Under the pieces are notes generated by a model. The model worked only from the letters and a program-made list of their open reading frames with translations. It was not told the origin of the DNA and did not search any database. DNA of 22,567 nt, from the NCBI GenBank assembly GCA_943704525.1, contig CALSCQ010002571.1:17501-40067 (forward strand), read 5' to 3'. A program made the position numbers and the translations under genes. Shown piece by piece: positions 1 to 13,878 of the stretch. This DNA comes from Pigoraptor vietnamica (lineage: Eukaryota > Opisthokonta > Filasterea). The stretch's first letter is position 1; each line of letters opens with the position of its first letter.

Positions 1-432
1 GTCGACGCCGCGATGGCCTCCATATCCGCCGGACGGCAACCGCAGGCGTCGCAGGAGTCTCTTGCGCCGGGAGAGTTTACGTCGGACGTCATGAACGACC
101 CCGAACTGCGCTCGCTCGCAGAGGACGTCGAGGGCTTGGAGGTGGTGTCCGGGTCCACCGCGCGGTTTCTCTTTGTGCCGCCGTCGTGCTACGTGTTTGA
201 GGGGGCCGAGATTCAGCCGAACCGCGCCAACAGCGACAGCGACAGCGGGGATGAAGACGAAGATGACGACAGCGACGACGACGGGTCGGGTGGGGACGAC
301 GACAGCGGCGCACACGACCTTGGCGGTGGCATGGGCTCAGAGGAGGCGGTGGATGCGGTGCAAATGGAGAGCGCGCCGTTCTCGTCTGGACGCGAGGCGC
401 GGGACGCCGAGGCGAGCGACGGGGAGCAATGA
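1..432 (+). CDS. 3' end of an acidic protein gene (possibly a complete small protein from base 13)
   Basis: The frame is open from the left edge to TGA at 430-432, so this is probably the last exon or C-terminal end of a longer gene. The ATG at 13 has a strong Kozak context (GCCGCGATGG) and could instead start a 139-aa protein. The first half is a mixed, possibly folded segment (ELRSLAEDVEGLEVV, then TARFLFVPPSCYVFEG). Residues about 70-100 form a Ser/Asp/Glu tract (SDSDSGDEDEDDDSDDD), followed by a Gly-rich acidic tail. Such tails are common in nuclear and nucleolar proteins and histone chaperones, but I recognise no domain and assign no function. The neighbouring PLAC8 gene is convergent, with 134 nt between the two stop codons. 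That this is coding is fairly sure from codon pattern and composition; its identity is unknown. Confidence 0.55.
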   Translation, partial: VDAAMASISAGRQPQASQESLAPGEFTSDVMNDPELRSLAEDVEGLEVVSGSTARFLFVPPSCYVFEGAEIQPNRANSDSDSGDEDEDDDSDDDGSGGDDDSGAHDLGGGMGSEEAVDAVQMESAPFSSGREARDAEASDGEQ

Positions 433-566
433 AACAGCATTCTCTGTAACGGTTTGCTGAGCCCAAAATGGCATTATTTAATTCACATTGAAAAGCACGT
501 GCACACGACGCGCGAGAACGCAAAGGCGCTCTGAGACTCAAGGCGATGCGAGTCTTGCATGGACCT

Positions 567-1537
567 CTAGTAGTTGACCGCCATGGGATTGCTGGCCGAC
601 GCCATCTGCTGCTGCGTGGGCGCGTACCCCGAGAGCGTCGCCTGCGGGTTGAGCGAGATGCTGTAGTTGTTGCCGGTTCCGCGGCGGCGCTTGACCTCGC
701 GAATGTCCTGGCAAATGGCGCACGGGGCCGTGCAGCAGCAGAGGATGCTCTTGAGAGAGTCGGTCCAGCGGTCGCCGAGCTGGAGCCCGCGGCGCGTGCG
801 CAGGCGGAGCATAATCATGCCGAGCGAGGGGCAGAGGAACGAGACGCAGCACAGCACGAAGTCGAACGGGCGTCCCTCGGCGTCGCCGCCGGCCTTGCCC
901 ATCACGCACGAGTGGCACCCGCAGCACACGAAGAAGCACGACATCGGGTCGTCGCAGCACCCGCACAGCGTCTCCTGGTAGAGGTTCGGGGTGACCTGTC
1001 CGTTGGGACCGACGACGCCAAAGCGCGGGTCATAATCACCGCGCACTTTCGCCTCGCGGATGTCCTGCACGGCCGCGCAGACGGGGCAGCAGCACACGGC
1101 GCAGAACGACGCGCAGCTGTTGCCGGGAATGCCGTACTTCTGCTGGACACGCGAACGCAGGAACCAGCCGCCGAGGCACGGCGCAATGTAGCCTGCCACG
1201 CAGTACGTGAGCCAGTCAAAGTAGGCGCCATCGACGTCGCCGGCGGCCTTCGCGACCATGAGCGGGTAGCCGCAGTACGTGCAGCAGCAGATCGAGTCCT
1301 CCGCCTTGCAGCAGTCGCAGAAGCCGTGCGTGTACGCGCCCTGCTTGGGCGTCGCGAGCTTCGTGTCCTGGATGCGGACGATCGTGCCGGGCTGCGCCGT
1401 GACCGTCTGGCCCTCCACGAGCTGGGCGCTGGATTGCGCTGCGGTCACGCACCAAAACGGACGGTTAGAAAATCGTGTGTCAACACAACCCTGACTCGGA
1501 AGTCGCCATCACGCGACGAGTACACGGACATCGCCAT
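567..1537 (-). CDS. Tandem PLAC8 (cysteine-rich) family membrane protein
   Basis: The main exon (1438-567, stop TAG at 567-569) encodes about 290 residues with two PLAC8/DUF614 domains in tandem. The first has CDCCKAEDSICCCTYCGYP and later CCCPVCAAVQDIREAK. The second has CGCCDDPMSCFFVCCGCHSC and later CCCTAPCAICQDIREVKRRR. The repeated C-rich box plus QDIRE motif shows internal duplication. Family members sit at membranes and include plant cell-number-regulator/cadmium-resistance proteins and animal PLAC8; the exact role here is unknown. The long frame has no ATG at its 5' end, so a short first exon is inferred: ATG at 1537 (context GTACCATGG), 25 nt to donor C|GTGATG (intron 1512-1439), branch-like CTAAC at 1468-1464, acceptor GCAG|CG. 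Phase 1 fits on both sides and gives about 298 aa. The C-terminal tail is Gln/Ser/Asn-rich. The domain call is very sure; the first exon is moderately sure. Confidence 0.88.
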
Positions 1538-1772
1538 GGTACCGGACTGCTCAAAGTGACGCGATACGCTGAACGCTAAGCCATGAGATTTTCCTCCAAC
1601 TCGCAGCGTTGTGCCATGTGCCGATGGATTCAGTTGTAGTTCCGAGGGTCGATCGTGTCACTGCAAAGCCCGTCAGTGCCTGACCCGTGAATGCCGTGAA
1701 TGCCCTGCCGCCGTCCGCGTCAGTCTCGCACGAAAGTCCCTTTGCGTTTGTATCGGCACTGAGCGGCCCGCA

Positions 1773-1850
1773 GCGCGCGTGTGTGTGCGTGCGTGTGCGT
1801 GTCAGTGTGTGTGTGCGTGTGTGTGTGTGTGTGCGTGCGTGTGCGTGTCA

Positions 1851-1882
<32 letters not shown>

Positions 1883-1887
1883 GCGTG
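1773..1887. repeat. (GT)n-rich compound microsatellite
   Basis: Nearly pure alternating purine-pyrimidine tract of GT with GC interruptions. A block beginning GTGCGTGCGTGTGCGTGTCA occurs twice about 46 nt apart, so the tract itself has duplicated internally. Confidence 0.95.
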
Positions 1888-1954
1888 AGGTTGCAGCCGG
1901 TGTTTTTTATTTGGCCCTTGTCTCCCCATAGTCAATTCATAGTGAGACGCGTTA

Positions 1955-1956
<2 letters not shown>

Positions 1957-2009
<53 letters not shown>

Positions 2010-2020
2010 TCACACACACA

Positions 2021-2056
<36 letters not shown>
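1957..2056. repeat. (CA)n microsatellite
   Basis: About 100 nt of CA with two one-base interruptions near 2009-2022. It is the complement of the (GT)n tract 70 nt upstream, so together they form a long imperfect inverted repeat. Confidence 0.96.
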
Positions 2057-2060
<4 letters not shown>

Positions 2061-2122
2061 GATCTGCGTACAGCAGTTTCTTTGTAGAGGGCTCGCCCGT
2101 CCTCGTTTGCGCGTTCACTGAG

Positions 2123-4379
2123 ATGTTGCTCTCCGGAATACTGCGCCGAGTGCGGCTGCGGACGCCCCCGATCAGCCTTCGGCTTTGGAACCGCTCTCCC
2201 TTCTTTTCAATCTCTCGGACGAAGTGCTCGTGCACCTCGTCAAAGTCGGTCGCTTCACACTCACTGACATCGGCCATCTCCGCGCGACGTGCACCGCGCT
2301 TCGCGATTTCTTCGATCGCTTTTGCGACACGGTCAACGACTACGTCGTCGGCGATTTGTCAAGTACCGCCCTTACCGTCACTGGGGTGTTGTTGACGCCG
2401 AGTGTCTCGAGCTCAACGAGGTCAAGGACCTGCTGCACGAAGATGAACGCAAGCACGGGCGCGTGCCGCCGTGGTATGTGGGATTCGCGCAGACCAGTTC
2501 CGACAACACGGATGCGTGGGATGCGCCGGCCGAAAAATCCGCCGTCAAAGACAATCCCTGGGGCGATCTGACGCGCGAGCGCGTGTTGTTTCTTCTCGAC
2601 TCTTCGCCGGAAAGGTTCGTGGGTCATCGGTGGCTTGTCGAGGAGCAGATTCGAAATGGTGAGGCGGACGTCGTTGCGCGGTTGTTGCCCCATGCCGTGT
2701 CCATTCGCAACTACGGCCACGAGTGGGGCGAACTCCTAGAGCTGCTGTGTGTAGCGTGCAAGTGCTGTATAGAGCGAACGGACGTCTTTGAGGTCGTCCT
2801 CGCGGAGTGTCGGCGGGTTGGCGTGAGCGAGGAGGATATCGCGCGCTCAATACTGGAGATGGTGTTCTACGAGAAGCGCGGTGCCGCCCTCCTTGACGTG
2901 GCGTGCAGGTTTGTGCGCATCTCGCTCGTCGACGAGCCGAAGAGCGACCTGGAGCAACTTGCGGACGATGTGGTGGACGGGGAGCTGATGATGCGACTGC
3001 GTGCTCTCGGCGTGAAGCGCGGGCGCGTCAACGTCGACGCATCCGACGTCCTGTATAGCATCCAAGTGGACGGCGCGACGTGCGACGAATATGCTTTCTG
3101 TGAGCTGCTTCTTCGCGGTGACTTCGAGTCGGCGAAAGCGGCTGTGGCGCACATGTGCGAGCATGAAATTCTATCGGCCTTTGAGCGCGTTATCGAATTC
3201 GGCGATTCGCATGAACGCCGTGGTAACGTTGTTTCCGCCTTCAAGTGGGGCCTCTCGGAGAACCTCCTGAACGTCAACGACTGCAACAGCCCTCTCTATA
3301 GATTGTCTGCGTCACGGAGCGAGTCGTTCGAGACGTTGCACGCACGCATCGATCTCGCGGTGCCGTTTGCGTTGAGCGCGGCGTGGTCGGTGGCCGTCGC
3401 TGACGCCGTCGTTGTGGAGTGGCTAGCACGAGTCATTTCGAGCGGCGATCTCCCTCTTCTTCGTCGATTGTGCAGTCTGTTCGATGTTGTCGGCATCCTC
3501 AACCGTCTCAATGAGAGCCTTTCTCGGCGACGGGGAGTGCACATGGTGGGTGACTTGGATGTCGGCTTGGTATTCGCCCAGACGGTCGAAGCGGACGGGG
3601 CGGCGCGCGCAGGGCACTACGGCATCATCTCGTACATGATCGACGTCAACTGTCGCCTTGCGCCCGTGTTTGACTCTGAGGCGTCGAGGCAACCGAACGC
3701 GTACGATCCGACGACAAAGCCGTTCGATCTCACGTCGGTGCTGAATGAGGCCGTGCGTGGGGGGCACACACGCCTCGCCCTAATGATCGACCGCCGTCTG
3801 CCGGGGTTGCGCGCGTCGCTAGCGCTTGCGTGCCTGTCGCGGCGGTGGAAGCTCTTTCACTTCGTGCGGCAACGCCTCTCCCCTCCCGAGCGTGACGGCG
3901 AATTGGACGCGGCCCTCTCCTGTGCGCTAGGCCGTGGTCGAATCGATTTTGTACGTTGGTTCGAGGCCCACGAACCGCTCGTTTTTTATCGTACAGTTCG
4001 TCGGTGGAGGGAGGCTGTTATGCAGCACTGGCGGGAGATGGACGAGCCTGCGTGGCTTTCAGTTGTGGACAACTTTCCGTCCTTGTGGGAAGGAATGCCG
4101 CCCGTGCCCTCTGCGTTTACGTACGACACGTATGCGCTTGAGGCGCGTCGGGGCATCCAGTTGGTGAAGCGTCCGCTGGACATGTGCGCTCTGCTTTGGC
4201 GTCGCGCTGCGCTCCAGGCCGCAATCGACTTTCGCATCCCCATCGTCCCTGCGACCGACGCGCAGCTCAAAGCTGTCGGTTCTCAACACAGGCGCTGGCT
4301 TAAGGAGCGCTTGGAGTCTGGCGCCTTCGTTCTCTGTGATGCCCCCGGCGTGGTGTCGGCTGTCCCGTCCTCGCAATGA
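2123..4379 (+). CDS. F-box protein with ankyrin-like helical repeats; frame breaks near the 5' end
   Basis: The long open frame (to TGA 4377-4379, about 680 codons) is preceded in a different frame by an F-box-like segment at about 2188-2350 (LFNLSDEVLVHLVKVGRFTL, then TDIGHLRATCTALRDFF). The F-box would bind SKP1 and make this a substrate receptor of an SCF ubiquitin ligase. Downstream are degenerate helix-pair repeats of ankyrin type, for example NEAVRGGHTRLALMIDRRLP and ALGRGRIDFVRWFEAHEP, as in the F-box/ankyrin families expanded in some protists and giant viruses. The spacing is too short for an intron. One missing base at the G4 run 2383-2386 would join F-box and repeats; another at the C5 run 2165-2169 would join the ATG at 2123 (MLLSGILRR) to the F-box. 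The real 5' end may differ. Coding is sure; intactness is not. The true substrate is unknown. Confidence 0.72.
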
Positions 4380-4697
4380 ACGAGCCGCTTGCGTGCACAT
4401 TGTTGCTTGCCTTTAGATGTGCGATGGGCGTCCTTTCATCAAGTTAGAGAGAATCAGTTCGTTCTGTTGTTGTAACCACTTGCACCCCGCACACATCTAA
4501 CTTTGGCCAGCGCACGTCTGGACATTGCACAACGGTCTTGTGTGGCCATCCATGCGAGGAGTGTACAGTAGGCCCATTCTGCACCTTAGGCCTTAGGCAC
4601 GTGAGCACGGCAGACCTAAGCAGTCCGAAATCAGTGACTAAGCAAGAGAAACCCCAAGTCGTTTTTTACTATCACCTGCGTCCACACACGCGCAGCC
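4380..4697. other. Convergent spacer, no gene seen
   Basis: Lies between the stop codons of the F-box gene (+) and the 372-aa gene (-). It contains a CCTTAGG direct repeat near 4584-4597 and one CACGTG at 4598-4603. I see no canonical AATAAA on either strand and no RNA gene. Confidence 0.5.
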
Positions 4698-6322
4698 CTA
4701 TCGCGGGGGCATCGCCACGCCGCTCTGCAGCTCCCTGAGCCACGACGATATCAATCCGTTCAAGCGCCGCCTCTCGGTGGCGTAGTCGTTCGGAACGGGG
4801 TCGAAGAACGTGAGCTGCAGCCAGGCCACAAAATCCCCCATCGGCCCGCTCTCAGTCGCCGCCATCGACACGCACTCGAAGAACACGCGGTGTCGCTTTG
4901 TGCGGGGCGCGTCCGGTGCGTTCTGAGCGACGGTGGGCGCGCTTACGATGCCGAGATCTCGGAGGAGTGGGGGAAGGGCAAGGCGCTCAAACTCGTCGCG
5001 GAATGCCACCATTCGCAGGCGGCCGTTCTCAAGCAGCTCGAGTGGGTTGGTCGTCTTGTACGGCTGTTTGTGGCGTATATTCATCTGCGCGTCGCATGCA
5101 TGCCAAGGGGGTCAGAGAGGGTAGAACTCGAAAGGACGGATGAATAGGCACGCGTGCACACACGCAAAAGTTATGTGCATGCACTCTGAATCATACAAGC
5201 GGGCCATGCACGCACCTCCTTGCATCGTTTCAGGAACTCTTCCTTCGCACGGCGAGCGGCGTCCTCGCTGAAAGTGTCAAAGACTTCCTCGAGCCGATCC
5301 GCGAGACTGCGCGGAAGGAAGTCGCACCGTCACGCGAACCGTAAAAAGGCGCGACACACAACGGCCGACAAATGCCGGTGACGAAATGCGATACTCCCAA
5401 ACGAGAATAAAATACCCCACCCAAAAAAAACGCAAGGAAGGAAGTCGCACCATCACGCGCACAGTAGAAAGCCGTGACCATACATCGACCGACAAATACC
5501 TTAATAGAATACCCAAAGAGACTCAAGGAGGGAGGCACACACGCACAGCAAAAGCCCCAAACACACATCGACTAACACGAGGGCGACGAAATGCGACAAT
5601 CCCCCAAAGAGAAAGCCAAAAGCTGCCCCGCCAACCACTCACAGCGCACGACACTCTCGCGAACGTCAGACGACAACTCACCTTTTCCGCCGTGCACGCA
5701 CACTCTCGGGCACGGCGCCACCGCTCGTCACCCAGTCCAAAAAATTGTTCTGAATCCACTGCTTCAGCGGGGCGAGCGCCGCAAGCACCGGGTCGTTCGC
5801 GCTCGGCCGCATCGCCCGCAGGCGCTCCAGCTTCGCAATCTTCCTCTGCGCCTCGTCAAGCGTCCTGTTTACGTCGCCGTAAAGCTGTCCGACGCTCGTA
5901 AAGTGCGTGCTGAGGGCGTTCGCGTTGAAGGCATTCGCCACGGCAAACGCCTCGAATTCGCGAACGTCCGCCTCCAGCGCGCCATACGCAGCGGGATCGC
6001 CGTCCGGCACCGGCATCCCACCGCCCACTTGCAGGCGAATCGAGAGGAGAGGGTTGCGTGGGACTGTAGGAAGAGAGACGAGCAGGGATCCGCACTGCGG
6101 GGACAGCGTGCCCACGAAGGCAAAGTCCTGGGGTGGCGTGCGCACGTGCACGTTGACGACGGTCGTGCGCCGAAAGCGGAGGCCGCGTCGCAGAAACACG
6201 GAGAACATGAGAGGGCCCTCGTGAAGCAGCTGAATGTCGTGGGAGAGGACGACGCCGCGCGGGTCGTGCGCCTCGGCCCACTCGCACACGGGCTGCGCGT
6301 GGGGTATGAGGACGTCGAACAT
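4698..6322 (-). CDS. Unrecognised 372-aa protein, three exons
   Basis: Exon 1 is 6322-5682 (ATG context AACATGT with A at -3), exon 2 is 5306-5216, exon 3 is 5084-4698 (stop TAG). Donors AAAAG|GTGAGT and GGAG|GTGCGT and acceptors CGCGCAG and GACGCGCAG are good, and phases 2 and 0 match on both sides. The N-terminal ~100 residues look like a beta-rich domain (FDVLIPHAQPV; LMFSVFLRRGLRFRRTTVVN; SLLVSLPTVPRNPLLSIRLQ). Residues about 110-260 are helical, with a short charged coil (LDEAQRKIAKLERLRAM) and, across the splice junctions, LADRLEEVFDTFSEDAARRA and KEEFLKRCKEMNIRHKQPY. The C-terminus is helical (FVAWLQLTFF; LISSWLRELQ). No signal peptide or membrane segment is evident. I do not recognise the family and propose no function. 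The gene is divergent from the ankyrin gene at 7017. Confidence 0.8.
5307..5605. repeat. Imperfect tandem repeat inside intron 1 of the 372-aa gene
   Basis: GGAAGGAAGTCGCACC starts at 5313 and recurs at 5436. Each copy is followed by a similar about 50-nt stretch ending CCGACAAAT(G/A)CC. A third, partial copy is suggested by GACGAAATGCGA at about 5380 and again at about 5584. Copies are about 120 and 100 nt apart and roughly 70-80% alike. On the coding strand the unit includes the pyrimidine-rich CTTCCTTCC just upstream of the exon 2 acceptor. Confidence 0.8.
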
Positions 6323-7016
6323 GTTTGCGGTTGCGCTCCGTTCGAAGCTCGCGATCGCACGCAGGATTGGAGAGCGAGACGCGGACTTGCAGCACGCGGA
6401 TCTCCTCTTCTTCTCCGGCGCCCTTCACGCAAGGATCAACCGCGCAAAATGACCGCGCAAGTGAAACCCGCGCTTCGATGGAGCCCTCAGTTTGCGAGAT
6501 GCACAAGCCGCGCAAGTTCAGCTGTCCAGCCGCTCACACGACTGTGTGGCTCTCGATGGAACCCCCACTCCTGCTTGTACTTCGGTCAATAGCCTTGCGC
6601 GCAGTGGTCGTCGTCCAACAGTCACGCTCACACCCTCAAGACTGCTTCCCTCCCTCCTTGCGCTGCGTCCCTGTGTTTTTTCTTCACATTCACTTACCTT
6701 TTTTTTAAGAGGAGAGAAGCACGTGGTTATGCGCCTGCGACAGCGAAACTTTCATTTTTTGAGCGCTTTACACGCGGTCGTTGTCCTTCCGTCGTCGATG
6801 ACTGGCACTCCCTATGTCGTTTGCTGACTCTGGTTGGCCTTGTTCGCTTCCCCGTTGTCGCGTCGTCCTTTGGCCTCGTTCGCTGCGTTCAATTGCCACC
6901 ATCTTCTTCGCCTTCGCACTTCGAGCACGGCCCGTCTTGTAATTCCTCGTCGTATTGTGCGTCCTTATCCCTCGTTCGCGGCATTCGTCCATCGTCGTTT
7001 GTGCGCTCTCCATACG
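6323..7016. other. Divergent spacer between the 372-aa gene and the ankyrin gene
   Basis: About 690 nt containing both presumed promoters and leaders. It has pyrimidine-rich stretches (near 6655-6710 and 6880-6990) but no gene, microsatellite or clear TATA box. An open frame runs upstream of 6322 on the minus strand to TGA near 6424 without another ATG. Confidence 0.5.
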
Positions 7017-8818
7017 ATGGCTTGCTGCGATTCCGTGCGCGAGGCTGCCGAGCGTGGGCACGTTGCTTGTCTTGATGCGCGCAAGCAATTGGGGGACGAT
7101 TTGCAGGCGATGTACAGGTGCCCTGGGTCAACGGCATGGCCGAAAGAGACCTTTGGTTCGAGGGTACTGTCATCCTAAACAAATATCGCACGGCGCTGCA
7201 CTCTGCGTGCGCGTATGGTCGCCTCGATGCGGCAAAGTGGCTCGTGACGACGGGGGGTCTGTCTGTGGATATCGACGTTCTCAGCTGCCGTATTTTGGGT
7301 TCTCGCCGCTCTTTTGCGCCGTCAACTACCGCCGATACGACGTCGCTGAATGGCTCATTGCGACTGGTGCGAACGTCAACTTGCAAGTCGTTTCTCCGGG
7401 GTACGACTTTGACGACCCTACCGTGCATACGGAGGAGGAGCGAGTATGGACGCGAGTAGTTCTAGAGCGAATGTGTGTGATGGGTCCCATGAGACTCCAA
7501 CTTTCGTTCGTGCCGATTATTTTCCGTTGTTGATGCCGTAAGGTTGCCGCACTCCGCGGAATGTGCGATTGACACTCTTTTGTTGGTTCTCGTTGATTTT
7601 TCTTTCAGTTGGCGTGGCGTTGCAGGCAGGGGTCTTGCAGGACACTGTTTTGTTCACGTGGTGCTCATTATTTTCCGCTGTGGGTGTTGCAGGCCATACG
7701 AACTCCACGGAATGACCCCCGCTTTCCATCGCCTCATGGTTGGGCGATCTCCGCCTCGTGCAAATGCTGCTTGCGGCTGGCGCAAACGCCTCGCTCGGCG
7801 AAAATCATTGCGCCTTTCTCAACGGCGATTTGCCTCGCCCCCCATTATATACTGCGCTTAAGTTCGACCACGCGAGCGTTGCCAGGGCACTCATTGAGGC
7901 AGGCGCGGACATGTCCATTGGGGGTACTCTCGTTCGCGTCTGTCTGATGCCTCATGACAACTGTTTTTCCATGCTTGACTTCATACTTAACCACGGGTAT
8001 GACCTTCGCAACTCTTACGCTTTCCCGTTATCATTCGCTGTCTGCGATTATCTCCTTGGGCGCGTCGATGGTTTCGTGCGGATGGACGCTGGTGTGCGCT
8101 TGTTGGTCTGTACGGTGGCTTCGCGACGGCGTGAAATTGGCGAGGACGAGGCTCTCTCCCTCATTTCCCGTGCACTCTCACTCGGATGGGACATAAATTC
8201 AACGGTGGAGCTGGAGAACTTCGACTTTAGACGCACCGAGTGGCATACCGCCTTGAGTTATGCAGTGCAAAATGGTACTACGGTCTCGGACATACTCGTG
8301 AAGCGGGGCGCGTCCCTGCGTGTGTGCGTGAATGGTGAAAACCGCTGCATTCTCGCCCTCATTCGTCGCGTGGAGTTTGAAGCTCGGTATCGCCTCGCAT
8401 CTCCTGTTCCTTTCGATGACGTGGTGCGCTCTCTCGTCCGTCACGGCCTTGTGTTGTCCGTTGGAACTGTGGATGGTCAGCGTATCGGCGGCGCAATCGA
8501 GAGGCGTCTCTCAACCGTGCCGAGCGCCGTCCTGTGTCTCGCCTTCTGGGGAGCGCCCGTGGAAGCCGCGAGGAAGTTTTCATGTATGTACAACATGTCA
8601 TTGACAGAACGTTTCCACACTTTTCGTTAATTGTTTTCTATAATTGTATATATTACTCGCTGACCTTCCCCCCCCCCCCCCTTCCCGCCATAGGTGACAA
8701 CTCATTGGTGCCGACATTGCAACATCTCTGTCGACGTGTGATTATAGCCTTCGACAAGGGCGACGAGACGGACGGTTTTCCGCGCTTGCTTCAAGAGTAC
8801 CTTCGGGTGCGCAATTAG
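7017..8818 (+). CDS. Ankyrin-repeat protein with frame breaks; two introns
   Basis: ATG at 7017 (ACGATGG) begins MACCDSVREAAERGHVACLD. Ankyrin repeats follow in successive frames: RTALHSACAYGRLDAAKWLV (about 7186), FSPLFCAVNYRRYDVAEWLI (about 7299), then LGDLRLVQMLLAAGANASLG (about 7740) and DHASVARALIEAGADMSIGG (about 7867). Intron 7473-7692 (AT|GTGTGT...TTGCAG, phase 2) and intron 8584-8693 (CAT|GTATGT...CATAG, phase 1) fit. The last exon ends at TAG 8816-8818 (FPRLLQEYLRVRN). Three frame changes lie where no intron fits and can be placed at a G5 run (7091-7095), a G6 run (7252-7257) and a C5 run (7716-7720). With four C, the last would read GMTPLSIASWLGDL, a textbook ankyrin start. These are either base-calling indels or decay. 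No F-box is seen. It probably acts as a protein-interaction scaffold; partner unknown. Confidence 0.75.
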
Positions 8819-9242
8819 AAAATGACTCAAGTCTAATAGAATTGATAAATAAATTATATCCGCACGGGGATTTTGCTATCGTTGAAGCAGCTGAGGGCTG
8901 GCGTGGTTCTGTCGGTTGCAACACGGTCACAGGAAAAGGGCTTCTGAGCCTCTCTTCTTCACTTCGCATTTGTCGCACTCCTCCGCCAGTCTCCGGCGCA
9001 CGATCCCTTTCGCTGTGGCAGCCTAAATCTAATCTTTCCGCGAAAGGCAAGAAGAATGCCAGTGGCCATTGACTGCCGGCTCACATATGTTTACTATATT
9101 TACAGCGCTGGCCGACGCACACAAAATCTTCTCTTCTGATGCCCAAACAGGACGCTGCGATGTCGGAGGGCCCCGAGGCAGCGCACACCGATCTTGTAAA
9201 ATCCCACAGTGGACGTGGGGGGGCGCAGGTGACGTAAGGGCT
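8819..9242. other. Convergent spacer between the ankyrin gene and AMPK alpha
   Basis: 3' regions of both genes. On the plus strand AATAAA lies 30 nt after the ankyrin stop. On the minus strand, downstream of the AMPK stop, 9104-9097 reads TGTAAATA, a Pumilio-type element. No gene seen. Confidence 0.55.
8848..8853 (+). terminator. AATAAA polyadenylation signal of the ankyrin gene
   Basis: Canonical hexamer in an AT-rich stretch (GATAAATAAATTATATC) starting 30 nt after the TAG stop. It is the clearest poly(A) signal in the window. Confidence 0.6.
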
Positions 9243-13611
<4,369 letters not shown>

Positions 13612-13813
13612 GCTGCCCGCTAATGCAGGGCGCGTCCCCCTCACACAAGCGCAGAAGAGCCTTCAGCAAACTGCAGCCTCATGCGCCGCAATTACAAGCG
13701 ATCGACGTCGTGTGAAATGGCACTTGAAAGCGGGACAAGCCGCGGGGCGATCCTCAAACACCGGGAAAGACGAAACGAGAGCAGCACAGCGGAAAGCGAC
13801 GCCTTATTTCACG

Positions 13814-13878
<65 letters not shown>

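Larger units (their letters stand above)
1538..2122. other. Divergent spacer between PLAC8 (-) and F-box (+) genes
   Basis: About 585 nt with no supportable gene. It holds both leader regions and two long microsatellites of opposite polarity, (GT)n then (CA)n. ORFs across it translate the repeats as Val-Cys or Thr-His and are not real genes. No TATA box stands out. Confidence 0.6.

Noticed and set aside
546-1559. 337-aa plus-strand ORF opposite the PLAC8 gene
   Set aside because: Low-complexity Arg/Ala/Val composition; it is the antisense shadow of the clearly conserved PLAC8 frame.
1687-2121. ORFs translating microsatellites as Val-Cys or Thr-His repeats (also near 13000-13500, 18700-19300 and 20000-20150)
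   Set aside because: Dinucleotide repeats stay open in several frames by chance; they lie in introns or spacers.
2340-2390. Programmed -1 ribosomal frameshift in the F-box gene
   Set aside because: No slippery heptamer or obvious downstream pseudoknot. The homopolymer G4 and similar breaks in the second ankyrin gene make indels simpler.
5591-6592. 333-aa plus-strand ORF opposite the 372-aa gene
   Set aside because: Arg/Ala/His-rich shadow frame with no domain; the minus strand has consistent splice sites and balanced composition.
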